Positions 7,938 through 17,779 of a stretch of 19,307 nucleotides of DNA are shown in pieces. Below the pieces are notes generated by a model. It was not told the origin of the DNA. It searched no databases and saw only the letters and a program-made list of their open reading frames with translations. Location of the stretch: the NCBI GenBank assembly GCA_023425455.1, contig JAFACP010000381.1, positions 1-19,307 of the forward strand, in the 5' to 3' direction. A program made the translations under genes and the position numbers. The stretch is from Pseudomonadota bacterium. GTDB taxonomy: Bacteria; Pseudomonadota; Gammaproteobacteria; Enterobacterales; Enterobacteriaceae. Positions within the stretch are counted from its first letter, which is position 1. Each line of letters begins with the position of its first letter.

Positions 7938-7975
7938 TTATCAACCGCTATCCGAAAAAGATCCGCGGTTGATAA
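7938..7975. repeat. 11-bp inverted repeat between msrQ and the aroQ promoter
   Basis: TTATCAACCGC (7938-7948) and GCGGTTGATAA (7965-7975) are perfect inverted copies with a 16-base spacer. The repeat lies 33 bases beyond the msrQ stop and just upstream of the FadR-like box. No U run follows in the msrQ transcript, so it is either a weak 3' end for msrPQ or a protein site of the acc promoter. Confidence 0.5.
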
Positions 7976-8007
7976 GTAATCTGCGGGAAAACGCACAGTT
8001 TAACGCA

Positions 8008-8607
8008 CTATCTAAACCACTGGCGGAACTTCTTGTAACGCCACGCTAAAAGCGCCAGCGCCAGCAGCGCGTAGATGACAGGCTGCGGGGATAAAATCTT
8101 CACCGACCACAGGTAGTGGATGGGGGCGAGGATCGCGACAAGATAGACGAAATTATGTAAAAGTTGCCAGCGCCGCCCCAGCTTTTGCTGCGCATACCGG
8201 GTGGATGTCAGCGTTAGCGCCAGTAAGACCAGCCAGCTCACAATGCCCAGCGTCAGATATGGACGCGTCACCAGTTCGCTACCCAACAGTGCCAGGTTGT
8301 TAATCCCCAGCTCCAGCAGCGCGTAGCTGGTCAGATGCAGCGTGGCCCAGGCGAAACACCATAGCCCTAAGAGTCGACGCGTTCGTATCAATAATGGCTG
8401 TTTAGCGTAGCGCGCTAACGGAGAAATCAGCAAGGTCGCCAGTAAAAATTTCAGAGCCATCCTACCGGTAAAGTGCTGGATATCTTTTGCCGGATCGGCG
8501 CTGAAATAGCCGTTGCTGGCGGCCCAAAACAGCCACAACAGCGGCAATAAGCCTGCTAAATGTAACAGGACTTTGAGCCAGGTTATCTGTTTGAGGGTGA
8601 GCCGCAC
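8008..8607 (-). CDS. msrQ: heme-binding membrane subunit MsrQ of the MsrPQ system
   Basis: MsrQ is a polytopic inner-membrane b-type heme protein that passes electrons from the respiratory chain to periplasmic MsrP. The 199-residue product is about 12 residues shorter at the C-terminus than E. coli MsrQ. It keeps the heme-ligand histidines His91 ([13 protein letters not shown]), His151 (LLHNFVYL) and His164 ([10 protein letters not shown]). About six hydrophobic helices are visible. It starts with GTG at 8607, sharing one base with the msrP stop (TAGTG), so translation is coupled. In E. coli msrPQ lies at a different chromosomal place, next to the hprRS two-component genes; here no such regulator is adjacent. 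Confidence 0.95.
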   Translation of the reverse strand: MRLTLKQITWLKVLLHLAGLLPLLWLFWAASNGYFSADPAKDIQHFTGRMALKFLLATLLISPLARYAKQPLLIRTRRLLGLWCFAWATLHLTSYALLELGINNLALLGSELVTRPYLTLGIVSWLVLLALTLTSTRYAQQKLGRRWQLLHNFVYLVAILAPIHYLWSVKILSPQPVIYALLALALLAWRYKKFRQWFR

Positions 8608-9608
8608 TAGAAGTTCTCCCGCAGGTTCAGACCGCGATAAAGGGAAGCCACTTCATCTGCGTAGCCGTTAAACAACAGCGTCGGCTGGCGCTTTACATCC
8701 AGCGCGCCGCCGGAGCCGATAAACCGCTCCGTGGCTTGCGACCAGCGAGGGTGATCGACATGTGGGTTAACGTTGGCAAAAAATCCGTACTCGCCAGGGG
8801 CGGCCAGATTCCAGGTGGTCGGTGGACGCTCGCGGGTGAGGGTGATGCTGACAATCGATTTGATCCCCTTAAAGCCATACTTCCACGGTACGGTTAAGCG
8901 CACCGGCGCCCCGTTTTGTGGCGGCAGCGCTTTGCCATATACCCCAACCGACAGCAGGGTCAGCGGGTGCATGGCTTCGTCGAGGCGCAGGCCTTCAACG
9001 TACGGATAAGCAAGCCCGCCGCCGATAAAGCGGTCTTTCTGTCCCGGCATTTCATCCGGTGCGTAGCGGGTCTGAAACGCGACATACTTCGCGTTGCTGG
9101 TGGGCTCCACCATCGCCAGTAGCTTATGCAGCGGGAACCCGACCCACGGCACCACCATTGACCAGGCCTCAACGCAACGCATGCGATAAATGCGCTCTTC
9201 AAGCGGGAAACGGGTCGTGAGATCGTGGTGATCGAGGGTCAGCGGTTTCGCGACTTCTCCGTCGATTTTTAACGTCCAGGGATCGGTCTTCATGCTTCCG
9301 GCATTGGCTGCGGGGTCGGCTTTATCGAGACCGAACTCGTAGAAGTTGTTATAGCCGGTGACCTTGTCTTCCGGCGTCAGCGCCAGTTTGCTCTGCCATT
9401 GTGCCGGTCTGCTGAAGTCGAGTGGCTTACCGGAGGGGGCTTTCGGGCGATCGTTGCCCTTAAACCAGTCAAGCAGACTGGCATGTGCCGCAGGTGGAAG
9501 GGTCAGGGCTGTGGCGCTGATCCCCAGCATTTTCAGGATCTGGCGGCGCTGTAACATAAAGACAGATTCAGACGTTACGTCAGCTTCCGTCAGCTTGCGG
9601 TTTTTCAT
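8607..9608 (-). CDS. msrP: periplasmic methionine sulfoxide reductase, molybdopterin subunit MsrP
   Basis: MsrP repairs oxidised methionines, both R and S sulfoxides, in periplasmic proteins with a molybdopterin cofactor. From the ATG at 9608 it has 333 residues, one fewer than I recall for E. coli. A Tat signal peptide with RRQILK (twin Arg at 21-22) ends at AHA (about 41-43), as expected for a cofactor-loaded export substrate. Cys145 in RMRCVEAWS is the Mo ligand. The start at 9608 is preferred because GGAGGA lies just upstream; an in-frame ATG at 9623 would put the ribosome site inside the gene. That ribosome site lies in a perfect stem-loop (9615-9646). The stop overlaps msrQ. Confidence 0.96.
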   Translation of the reverse strand: MKNRKLTEADVTSESVFMLQRRQILKMLGISATALTLPPAAHASLLDWFKGNDRPKAPSGKPLDFSRPAQWQSKLALTPEDKVTGYNNFYEFGLDKADPAANAGSMKTDPWTLKIDGEVAKPLTLDHHDLTTRFPLEERIYRMRCVEAWSMVVPWVGFPLHKLLAMVEPTSNAKYVAFQTRYAPDEMPGQKDRFIGGGLAYPYVEGLRLDEAMHPLTLLSVGVYGKALPPQNGAPVRLTVPWKYGFKGIKSIVSITLTRERPPTTWNLAAPGEYGFFANVNPHVDHPRWSQATERFIGSGGALDVKRQPTLLFNGYADEVASLYRGLNLRENF

Positions 9609-9614
9609 GGCATC

Positions 9615-9646
9615 CTCCGTCATGCATTTTTTTAAGCATGACGGAG
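9615..9646 (-). promoter_or_regulatory. stem-loop covering the msrP ribosome binding site
   Basis: In the minus-strand RNA, CUCCGUCAUGC (9646-9636) pairs perfectly over 11 bp with GCAUGACGGAG (9625-9615). The loop is A-rich and 10 bases long. The 3' arm holds GGAG of the msrP Shine-Dalgarno, and the msrP ATG follows 6 bases later. The structure should hide the ribosome site. It lacks a following U run, so it is not an intrinsic terminator for acuI. Confidence 0.65.
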
Positions 9647-9685
9647 AAGATGGTTTCGCGCGAATATGTCACAACAATTTGAAGA

Positions 9686-10660
9686 TTAGACGATTTTCAC
9701 CAGCGCGCGACCGTGGAACTGGTTATCCATGATCTTACCGGCGTATTCCGGCGCCTGCGTGAGGCTAATTTCCGTTGCGCTTTGGGCATAGAAGGATTCA
9801 GGCAGATCGTGTGCCAGCCGCTCCCAGGCTTCGGCGCGGCGCGCGGCAGGCGTCATGACGGAATCCACCCCCTGCAGACGGACATTACGCAGAATAAATG
9901 GCATGACCGTTGTCGGCAGGGCGAATCCACCGGCCAGACCACAGGCTGCCACGCAGCCGCCGTAATTCATCTGCGCCAGCACTTTGGCGAGCACTTTATC
10001 GCCTACCGTATCAATGGCGCCTGCCCAGAGCTGTTTTTCCAGCGGGCGGGTTTCGGCAAACTCTTCGCGGCCGAGAATGCGGTGTGCGCCTAACTGGCGC
10101 AGGTAGTCGTGCGTACTTTCGCGACCCGAAACCGCCGCAACCTGGTAACCCAGCTTATGCAGCAACGCCACCGCCGTACTGCCGACACCGCCGCTGGCGC
10201 CGGTCACAACAATTTCTCCGGCGTCCGGCGTAATTCCGGCCTCTTCCAGCGCCATCACGCAAAGCATGGAGGTAAAACCGGCGGTGCCAACGATCATCGC
10301 TTTGCGCCCGTCGAGGCCTGTCGGCATCGGAACCAGCCAGTCGCCTTTTACGCGTGCCTGAGAGGCCAGACCGCCCCAGTGGTTTTCACCGACGCCCCAG
10401 CCGGTGAGCAGCACCTGCTGTCCGCTGTGGAAGCGCGGATCTTCACTGTTTTGCACCCGACCCGCGAAATCGATGCCAGGGACCATCGGAAAGTTTCGGA
10501 TGATTTTACCCTTGCCCGTAATCGCCAGCGCATCTTTATAATTGAGGCTGGACCAGTCGATATTGACGGTTACTTCGCCTGGCGGCAGGCGGCTCTCCTC
10601 GATGTCTTGTACCGAGGCAACGGTTTTGCCTTCCTGCTGTTCTAAGATCAACGCCTGCAT
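9686..10660 (-). CDS. acuI: acrylyl-CoA reductase (NADPH), AcuI/YhdH family
   Basis: Reduces toxic acryloyl-CoA to propionyl-CoA with NADPH in the cytoplasm. It belongs to the medium-chain dehydrogenase/reductase superfamily without the zinc ligands of alcohol dehydrogenases. The 324 residues equal E. coli YhdH. SSLNYKD (37-43) and PGIDFAG (61-67) mark the N-terminal GroES-like substrate domain. GASGGVGS (154-161) is the nucleotide loop, and SGRES (178-182) is the NADPH-phosphate site. The gene is divergent from csrD. msrP follows 77 bases downstream on the same strand with no intrinsic terminator between them, so read-through into msrPQ is possible. Confidence 0.95.
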   Translation of the reverse strand: MQALILEQQEGKTVASVQDIEESRLPPGEVTVNIDWSSLNYKDALAITGKGKIIRNFPMVPGIDFAGRVQNSEDPRFHSGQQVLLTGWGVGENHWGGLASQARVKGDWLVPMPTGLDGRKAMIVGTAGFTSMLCVMALEEAGITPDAGEIVVTGASGGVGSTAVALLHKLGYQVAAVSGRESTHDYLRQLGAHRILGREEFAETRPLEKQLWAGAIDTVGDKVLAKVLAQMNYGGCVAACGLAGGFALPTTVMPFILRNVRLQGVDSVMTPAARRAEAWERLAHDLPESFYAQSATEISLTQAPEYAGKIMDNQFHGRALVKIV

Positions 10661-10705
10661 ACTGAGTCCTCACTACCTATGATGATTGGAAAAATATTTC
10701 TTAAG

Positions 10706-10711
10706 ACTATA
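10706..10711 (-). promoter_or_regulatory. possible -10 of the acuI promoter
   Basis: TATAGT (5 of 6 to consensus) on the minus strand lies 45 bases before the acuI ATG. No good -35 is visible; that place is occupied by a compound dyad (10714-10743), which would fit a promoter that depends on a regulator. Confidence 0.35.
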
Positions 10712-10713
10712 CT

Positions 10714-10743
10714 CGCTCAGTGAAACGGCATGCCGATTGAGCG
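10714..10743. repeat. compound dyad in the acuI/csrD divergent gap
   Basis: Arms CGCTCA (10714-10719) and TGAGCG (10738-10743) enclose a perfect 10-bp palindrome CGGCATGCCG (10726-10735). The element spans the acuI -35 region and ends 7 bases before the csrD -35. Its centre lies between the two divergent promoters, so it could be a shared operator. No known consensus is recognised. Confidence 0.45.
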
Positions 10744-10750
10744 CAATAAA

Positions 10751-10778
10751 TTGCCAGACAGGCCAGGTTTGGTAGTAT
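10751..10778 (+). promoter_or_regulatory. putative csrD promoter
   Basis: TTGCCA (10751-10756), a 16-base spacer and TAGTAT (10773-10778) give a start near 10785 and a leader of about 59 bases. The -35 matches 5 of 6 and the -10 4 of 6 positions. Confidence 0.42.
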
Positions 10779-10792
10779 GCCGCATTTAAAAT

Positions 10793-10812
10793 GCAAGTTA
10801 GCGCTTACTTGC
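10793..10812. repeat. 20-bp near-perfect palindrome in the csrD leader
   Basis: GCAAGTTAGCGCTTACTTGC equals its own reverse complement at 18 of 20 positions. It lies just downstream of the predicted csrD start, about 32 bases before the ATG, where a bound protein would block transcription. As RNA it could form a 6-bp hairpin with an 8-base loop. Confidence 0.5.
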
Positions 10813-10843
10813 TACCCCATCAACCCACGGAGTGATCTCAAGG

Positions 10844-12784
10844 ATGCGATTAACGACGAAATTCTCCGCTTTTATCACCTTGCTGACGGGGTTTACCATT
10901 TTTGTCACGCTGGTGGGCTGTTCCCTGAGCTTTTATAACGCTATTCAGGACAAGCTGGTTAATCGGGTCGCGTCTGTGGTGTCGGTTGTGGATACGCGGT
11001 TGATCACCACCTCTTTTCCCGCGCTGTCGCGCGAGCTGGATGAGCTGATGGTGCCGGTCGATATTGTCCGGATTGACATAACCCAGGGCAACAAAACGGT
11101 TTTTAGTCATGCCAGGCAGAGCAGCTATCGTCCCGCCGGGACGGTGAATCAGTACCGGGAAGTGACCGTGCATTCGCTTAAACATCCTGGCATGACGATC
11201 CGCGCGGTCTATCTCGACCCGATGGCGAATTACTTCCACTCGCTGCTGGCGACGGCCCCCCTTACGCTGGCAGTAGGGTTTATCATCCTGCTGATTTTTC
11301 TTGCTATTCGCTGGCAACGGCGTCAGTTCTCTGGCCAGGAACTGCTGGAAAACCGGTCGGTACGCATTCTTAACGGTGAGCGCGGTCCGCAGGTGCGAGG
11401 TTCGGTCTATGAATGGCCAACGCACACCAGCAGCGCGCTGGATGTACTGCTCTCGGAAATCCAGTTCGCCAGCGATCAGCGCAGCCGTATGGACACCCTC
11501 ATTCGCTCTTATGCCGCCCAGGATAATAAAACCGGCCTGAACAACCGTCTCTTCTTCGACAACCAGCTGGCGACGCTTCTGGACGATCCTGAGAAAGTTG
11601 GCACCCACGGCGTGGTGATGATGATCCGTCTGCCTGATTTTGACCTGCTGCGCGACACCTGGGGGCTAAAGGTGGCGGAAGAGAATCTCTTTACGCTTAT
11701 CAACCTGCTGTCGACGTTTATCATGCGCTACCCGGGTTCGCTGCTGGCGCGCTATCACCGCAGCGATTTTGCGGTAATGCTGCCCCATCGCACGCTGAAA
11801 GAGGCGGAAAGCATTGCCAGTCAGCTGTTAAAGGCGGTCGATGCGCTGCCGACAAATAAGACGGTCGACCGGGATGACATGGTGCATATCGGCATCTGCG
11901 CCTGGCGCGGCGGGCAATCGACAGAGCAGGTGATGGAGCATGCGGAGGCGGCAACCCGTAATGCGGTACTGCAGGGGGCGAATAGCTGGGCGGTATATGA
12001 TGACTCGCTGCCGGAAAAAGGGCGTGGCAATGTGCGCTGGCGAACGCTGATAGAGCAGATGCTCAGTCGCGGCGGGCCGCGAATTTACCAGAAGCCGGCG
12101 GTGATGAGAAACGGTGTGGTCCATCATCGCGAACTCATGTGCCGGATTTTTGACGGTGCAGAAGAGGTGATTTCTGCTGAATATCTGCCGATGGTGCTGC
12201 AGTTTGGGCTGTCCGAAGAGTATGACCGCCAGCAAATCACCCGGCTGATCCCCTTTTTATCCTTCTGGCCTGATGAGAATCTGGCGTTACAGGTGACCGT
12301 TGAGTCATTGATTCGCCCGCGTTTTCAGCGCTGGCTGCGGGATTTATTAATGCAATGCGAAAAATCACAGCGTAAACGCATTATTTTTGAACTTGCAGAG
12401 GCGGATGTAGGTCAACACATCAGCCGGTTACGCCCGGTGGTACGATTGATCAACGCGCTCGGCGCTCGTGTGGCGGTGACGCAGGCGGGTTTGACGCTGG
12501 TCAGCACCCGCTGGATCAAGGAGCTGGACGTGGAGTTATTAAAGCTTCACCCGGGGCTTGTCAGGAATATCGAAAAGCGCACGGAAAACCAGCTACTGGT
12601 GCAAAGCCTGGTGGAAGCATGCAAGGGAACACAGACGCAGGTATTTGCCGCAGGAGTGCGCTCGAGAAGCGAATGGCAAATGTTGGCGGAACGAGGTGTG
12701 GCAGGTGGTCAGGGGGATTTTTTTGCCGCCTCTCAGCCGCTTGACACCAGCGTGAAAAAATATTTGCAAAGATACTCTGTTTGA
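10844..12784 (+). CDS. csrD: RNase E specificity factor CsrD
   Basis: CsrD makes the small RNAs CsrB and CsrC susceptible to RNase E and so raises free CsrA, the global carbon storage regulator. From the ATG at 10844 (MRLTTKFSAF) it has 646 residues, the E. coli length. An in-frame GTG at 10832 would add four residues but overlaps the GGAG ribosome site (10829-10832). Membrane helices at about 9-29 and 137-156 flank a periplasmic region. A GGDEF-like domain with HRSDF (305-309) and an EAL-like domain with ELM (430-432) in place of EAL follow. Both catalytic motifs are degenerate, as known for CsrD, so cyclic-di-GMP turnover is not expected. Confidence 0.97.
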   Translation: MRLTTKFSAFITLLTGFTIFVTLVGCSLSFYNAIQDKLVNRVASVVSVVDTRLITTSFPALSRELDELMVPVDIVRIDITQGNKTVFSHARQSSYRPAGTVNQYREVTVHSLKHPGMTIRAVYLDPMANYFHSLLATAPLTLAVGFIILLIFLAIRWQRRQFSGQELLENRSVRILNGERGPQVRGSVYEWPTHTSSALDVLLSEIQFASDQRSRMDTLIRSYAAQDNKTGLNNRLFFDNQLATLLDDPEKVGTHGVVMMIRLPDFDLLRDTWGLKVAEENLFTLINLLSTFIMRYPGSLLARYHRSDFAVMLPHRTLKEAESIASQLLKAVDALPTNKTVDRDDMVHIGICAWRGGQSTEQVMEHAEAATRNAVLQGANSWAVYDDSLPEKGRGNVRWRTLIEQMLSRGGPRIYQKPAVMRNGVVHHRELMCRIFDGAEEVISAEYLPMVLQFGLSEEYDRQQITRLIPFLSFWPDENLALQVTVESLIRPRFQRWLRDLLMQCEKSQRKRIIFELAEADVGQHISRLRPVVRLINALGARVAVTQAGLTLVSTRWIKELDVELLKLHPGLVRNIEKRTENQLLVQSLVEACKGTQTQVFAAGVRSRSEWQMLAERGVAGGQGDFFAASQPLDTSVKKYLQRYSV

Positions 12785-12785
12785 C

Positions 12786-12814
12786 CTGCCGTTTACGCTG
12801 TTTTCACGTAGAAT
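12786..12814 (+). promoter_or_regulatory. putative mreB operon promoter
   Basis: TAGAAT (12809-12814) is followed by a GC-rich stretch (CGCGCC). The only -35 at 17 bases is CTGCCG (12786-12791), a poor match. E. coli mreB is reported to have several promoters in this gap, so others may be present that I cannot resolve. Confidence 0.33.
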
Positions 12815-12872
12815 ATCGCGCCTGTAGCTTTGAGTATGTCGAGCAAAAAGCCAGTGAACGTCCTTTATAAAG

Positions 12873-12941
12873 GTTACAAATGACGACGAGGGAGACGGCG
12901 GTTTACCCAGCCCTGATGGACTCAGGGCGTGAATTTGTAAC
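12873..12941 (+). promoter_or_regulatory. structured leader element upstream of mreB
   Basis: GTTACAAAT (12873-12881) and ATTTGTAAC (12933-12941) are perfect 9-base inverted copies. Between them GCCCTGA (12910-12916) and TCAGGGC (12922-12928) form a 7-bp hairpin. An overlapping 12-bp palindrome CCTTTATAAAGG (12862-12873) abuts the left arm. In the mreB mRNA this would make a two-tier structure 125 bases before the ATG. No U run follows, so it is not an intrinsic terminator. The rest of the 281-base csrD-mreB gap holds no gene I can support. Confidence 0.45.
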
Positions 12942-13017
12942 AAAGGAAACGTACTGCACTAATTTTCACCGTAGCAGATGATTTTTGCGCCTTGTCGCTG
13001 CTGCGTGTGGTTGGTAA

Positions 13018-14109
<1,092 letters not shown>

Positions 14110-14116
14110 TCATTGT

Positions 14117-14143
14117 GAGAGGGTAGCAAATGGCTACCCTCTC
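14117..14143 (+). terminator. hairpin between mreB and mreC, possible attenuator
   Basis: GAGAGGGTAGC (14117-14127) and GCTACCCTCTC (14133-14143) form a perfect 11-bp stem with a 5-base loop, 7 bases after the mreB stop. The following bases (TCTGACG) are not a U run. It may stabilise the mreB part of the mRNA or cause partial termination, giving more MreB than MreC and MreD. Confidence 0.6.
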
Positions 14144-14170
14144 TCTCTGACGCGAGAATACGCATAGCCT

Positions 14171-15675
<1,505 letters not shown>

Positions 15676-15683
15676 AGGTTTCT

Positions 15684-16277
15684 ATGACGTCTGTATATCT
15701 TGCTTCTGGTTCTCCGCGTCGGCAGGAGTTGCTCACTCAACTGGGCGTCTCGTTCGAACGTATCGTCACCGGCATTGAAGAAAAACGTGCAGAGGGTGAG
15801 AGCGCTCAGCAGTATGTTTCCCGCCTGGCGCGAGAAAAAGCGCAGGCCGGGGTGGCGCGTGTCCCGCGCGATCTGCCGGTGCTGGGGGCCGATACCATCG
15901 TGATCCTTAACGGTGAAGTGCTTGAGAAACCGCGCGATGCAGAACACGCGGCGCGTATGCTGCGCAAGATGTCCGGACAAACGCATCAGGTCATGACGGC
16001 GGTGGCGCTGGCGAACAGCCAGGCGGTGCTGGATTGCCTGGTCGTGACCGACGTGACGTTCAGAGTACTTACCGACGATGAGATCGCCGCGTATATCAAC
16101 AGCGGCGAACCTATGGATAAAGCAGGTGCATACGGTATTCAGGGGCTGGGTGGCTGTTTTGTCAGGAAGATCAATGGCAGCTATCACGCCGTAGTCGGCT
16201 TACCGCTGGTGGAAACGTATGAGTTGCTGAGCAATTTTAACTCACTGCGTGAGGGAAGGGATAATTATGACGGCTGA
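15684..16277 (+). CDS. yhdE: Maf family nucleoside triphosphate pyrophosphatase YhdE
   Basis: Maf house-cleaning enzyme that hydrolyses dTTP, UTP and modified pyrimidine nucleotides to monophosphates; family members have been linked to septum inhibition. From the ATG at 15684 it has 197 residues, as in E. coli YhdE. An upstream in-frame start at 15624 would overlap mreD and is rejected, since AAAGG sits just before 15684. SGSPRR (8-13) is the phosphate-binding loop, Asp70 in LGADTIV is the catalytic acid, and EKPRD (81-85) and the GAYGIQG loop complete the site. It overlaps rng by 11 bases, so it belongs to the mreBCD-maf-rng operon. Confidence 0.96.
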   Translation: MTSVYLASGSPRRQELLTQLGVSFERIVTGIEEKRAEGESAQQYVSRLAREKAQAGVARVPRDLPVLGADTIVILNGEVLEKPRDAEHAARMLRKMSGQTHQVMTAVALANSQAVLDCLVVTDVTFRVLTDDEIAAYINSGEPMDKAGAYGIQGLGGCFVRKINGSYHAVVGLPLVETYELLSNFNSLREGRDNYDG

Positions 16278-17736
16278 ATTGTTGGTAAACGTAACGCCAT
16301 CGGAAACCCGTGTGGCCTACATTGATGGTGGCATTCTTCAGGAAATTCATATTGAGCGTGAAGCGCGGCGCGGAATAGTAGGCAATATCTACAAAGGTCG
16401 TGTCAGTCGTGTACTACCGGGTATGCAGGCGGCATTTGTAGATATTGGACTGGATAAGGCGGCATTTTTACATGCCTCCGACATTATGCCGCATACCGAG
16501 TGCGTCGCAGGCGAAGAGCAAAAGCAGTTTGCCGTGCGCGATATCTCCGAGCTGGTGCGTCAGGGCCAGGATCTGATGGTGCAGGTGGTGAAAGATCCGC
16601 TCGGCACCAAAGGTGCGCGCCTGACGACCGACATCACCTTACCTTCCCGCTATCTGGTCTTTATGCCGGGTGCTTCGCATGTCGGCGTCTCCCAGCGTAT
16701 TGAGAGCGAAAGCGAGCGCGAGCGTCTGAAGCAGGTCGTGAGCGCTTACTGCGATGAGCAGGGCGGTTTTATCATTCGTACCGCCGCAGAGGGGATCAGC
16801 GAAGAGGATTTGGCCTCGGACGCCGCCTATCTTAAACGCGTCTGGACCAAAGTGATGGAGCGTAAAAAACGCAACCAGACGCGCTATCAGCTGTACGGTG
16901 AATTAGCGCTTGCCCAGCGCGTGCTGCGCGATTTTGCCGACGCTCAGCTGGACCGGATCCGCGTTGATTCACGTTTGACCTATGAAGCCCTGCTGGAGTT
17001 TACCGCCGAGTACATCCCGGAGATGCCGGGGCTGCTTGAGCACTACTCTGGCCGCCAGCCTATCTTCGATCTTTATGATGTCGAGAATGAGATCCAGCGT
17101 GCGCTGGAGCGCAAGGTTGAGCTCAAGTCAGGCGGCTATCTGATCATCGATCAGACCGAAGCCATGACCACCGTGGATATTAATACCGGGGCGTTTGTGG
17201 GTCATCGCAACCTCGACGACACCATTTTTAATACCAATATCGAAGCCACACAGGCTATCGCGCGTCAGCTTCGTCTGCGTAATCTCGGCGGCATAATCAT
17301 CATCGACTTTATCGATATGAACAATGAAGACCATCGCCGTCGGGTGCTGCATTCTCTCGAGCAGGCGCTGAGTAAGGATCGGGTCAAAACCAGCATCAAT
17401 GGCTTTTCGCAGCTGGGGCTGGTGGAGATGACGCGCAAACGTACCCGCGAGAGCGTGGAGCACGTTCTGTGCAATGAATGCCCGACCTGTCACGGGCGTG
17501 GCACGGTAAAGACCGTAGAGACGGTCTGTTACGAAATTATGCGTGAAGTTGTCCGCGTTCATCACGCCTACGACTCAGACCGTTTTCTGGTCTATGCTTC
17601 CCCTGCGGTCGCTGAGGCCCTGAAGGGCGAAGAGTCGCACGCGCTGGCGGAAGTGGAAATTTTTGTCGGCAAGCAGGTGAAAGTGCAAATCGAGCCGCTC
17701 TATAACCAGGAGCAGTTTGACGTCGTTATGATGTAA
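16267..17736 (+). CDS. rng: ribonuclease G
   Basis: RNase G is a single-strand endoribonuclease of the RNase E family. It makes the 5' end of 16S rRNA and degrades some mRNAs. From the ATG at 16267 ([10 protein letters not shown]) the product has 489 residues, the same as E. coli. An earlier ATG at 16249 would add six residues. An S1 domain (about 38-120) precedes a 5'-sensor and RNase H-like region. The catalytic aspartates are Asp304 (TVDINTG) and Asp347 (IIDFID), and the zinc-link cysteines Cys405 and Cys408 lie in ECPTCHG. It ends after the catalytic half, lacking the long RNase E scaffold tail. It overlaps maf by 11 bases. Confidence 0.98.
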   Translation: MTAELLVNVTPSETRVAYIDGGILQEIHIEREARRGIVGNIYKGRVSRVLPGMQAAFVDIGLDKAAFLHASDIMPHTECVAGEEQKQFAVRDISELVRQGQDLMVQVVKDPLGTKGARLTTDITLPSRYLVFMPGASHVGVSQRIESESERERLKQVVSAYCDEQGGFIIRTAAEGISEEDLASDAAYLKRVWTKVMERKKRNQTRYQLYGELALAQRVLRDFADAQLDRIRVDSRLTYEALLEFTAEYIPEMPGLLEHYSGRQPIFDLYDVENEIQRALERKVELKSGGYLIIDQTEAMTTVDINTGAFVGHRNLDDTIFNTNIEATQAIARQLRLRNLGGIIIIDFIDMNNEDHRRRVLHSLEQALSKDRVKTSINGFSQLGLVEMTRKRTRESVEHVLCNECPTCHGRGTVKTVETVCYEIMREVVRVHHAYDSDRFLVYASPAVAEALKGEESHALAEVEIFVGKQVKVQIEPLYNQEQFDVVMM

Positions 17737-17737
17737 A

Positions 17738-17753
17738 TCGCAGTACGCTGCGA
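17738..17753 (+). repeat. small hairpin just after the rng stop
   Basis: TCGCAG (17738-17743) and CTGCGA (17748-17753) form a 6-bp stem with a TACG tetraloop, two bases after the rng stop and 26 bases before yhdP. It could mark a processing or decay boundary in the rng-yhdP transcript. No U run follows. Confidence 0.35.
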
Positions 17754-17779
17754 GATCACGGGCTGACAAGGAGAGATGC

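Noticed and set aside
7924..7980. DnaA-box-like sequences (TTATCAACC type)
   Set aside because: Each differs from TTATNCACA at two or more positions and they form part of the inverted repeat; no origin features nearby.
11747..12138. Possible active cyclic-di-GMP enzyme
   Set aside because: The protein is CsrD: the GGDEF position reads HRSDF and the EAL position ELM, so catalytic residues are missing, as known for this family.
12836..12883. 15-codon open frame in the mreB leader (MSSKKPVNVLYKGYK)
   Set aside because: No Shine-Dalgarno precedes it and nothing suggests a regulated codon run; too short to support.
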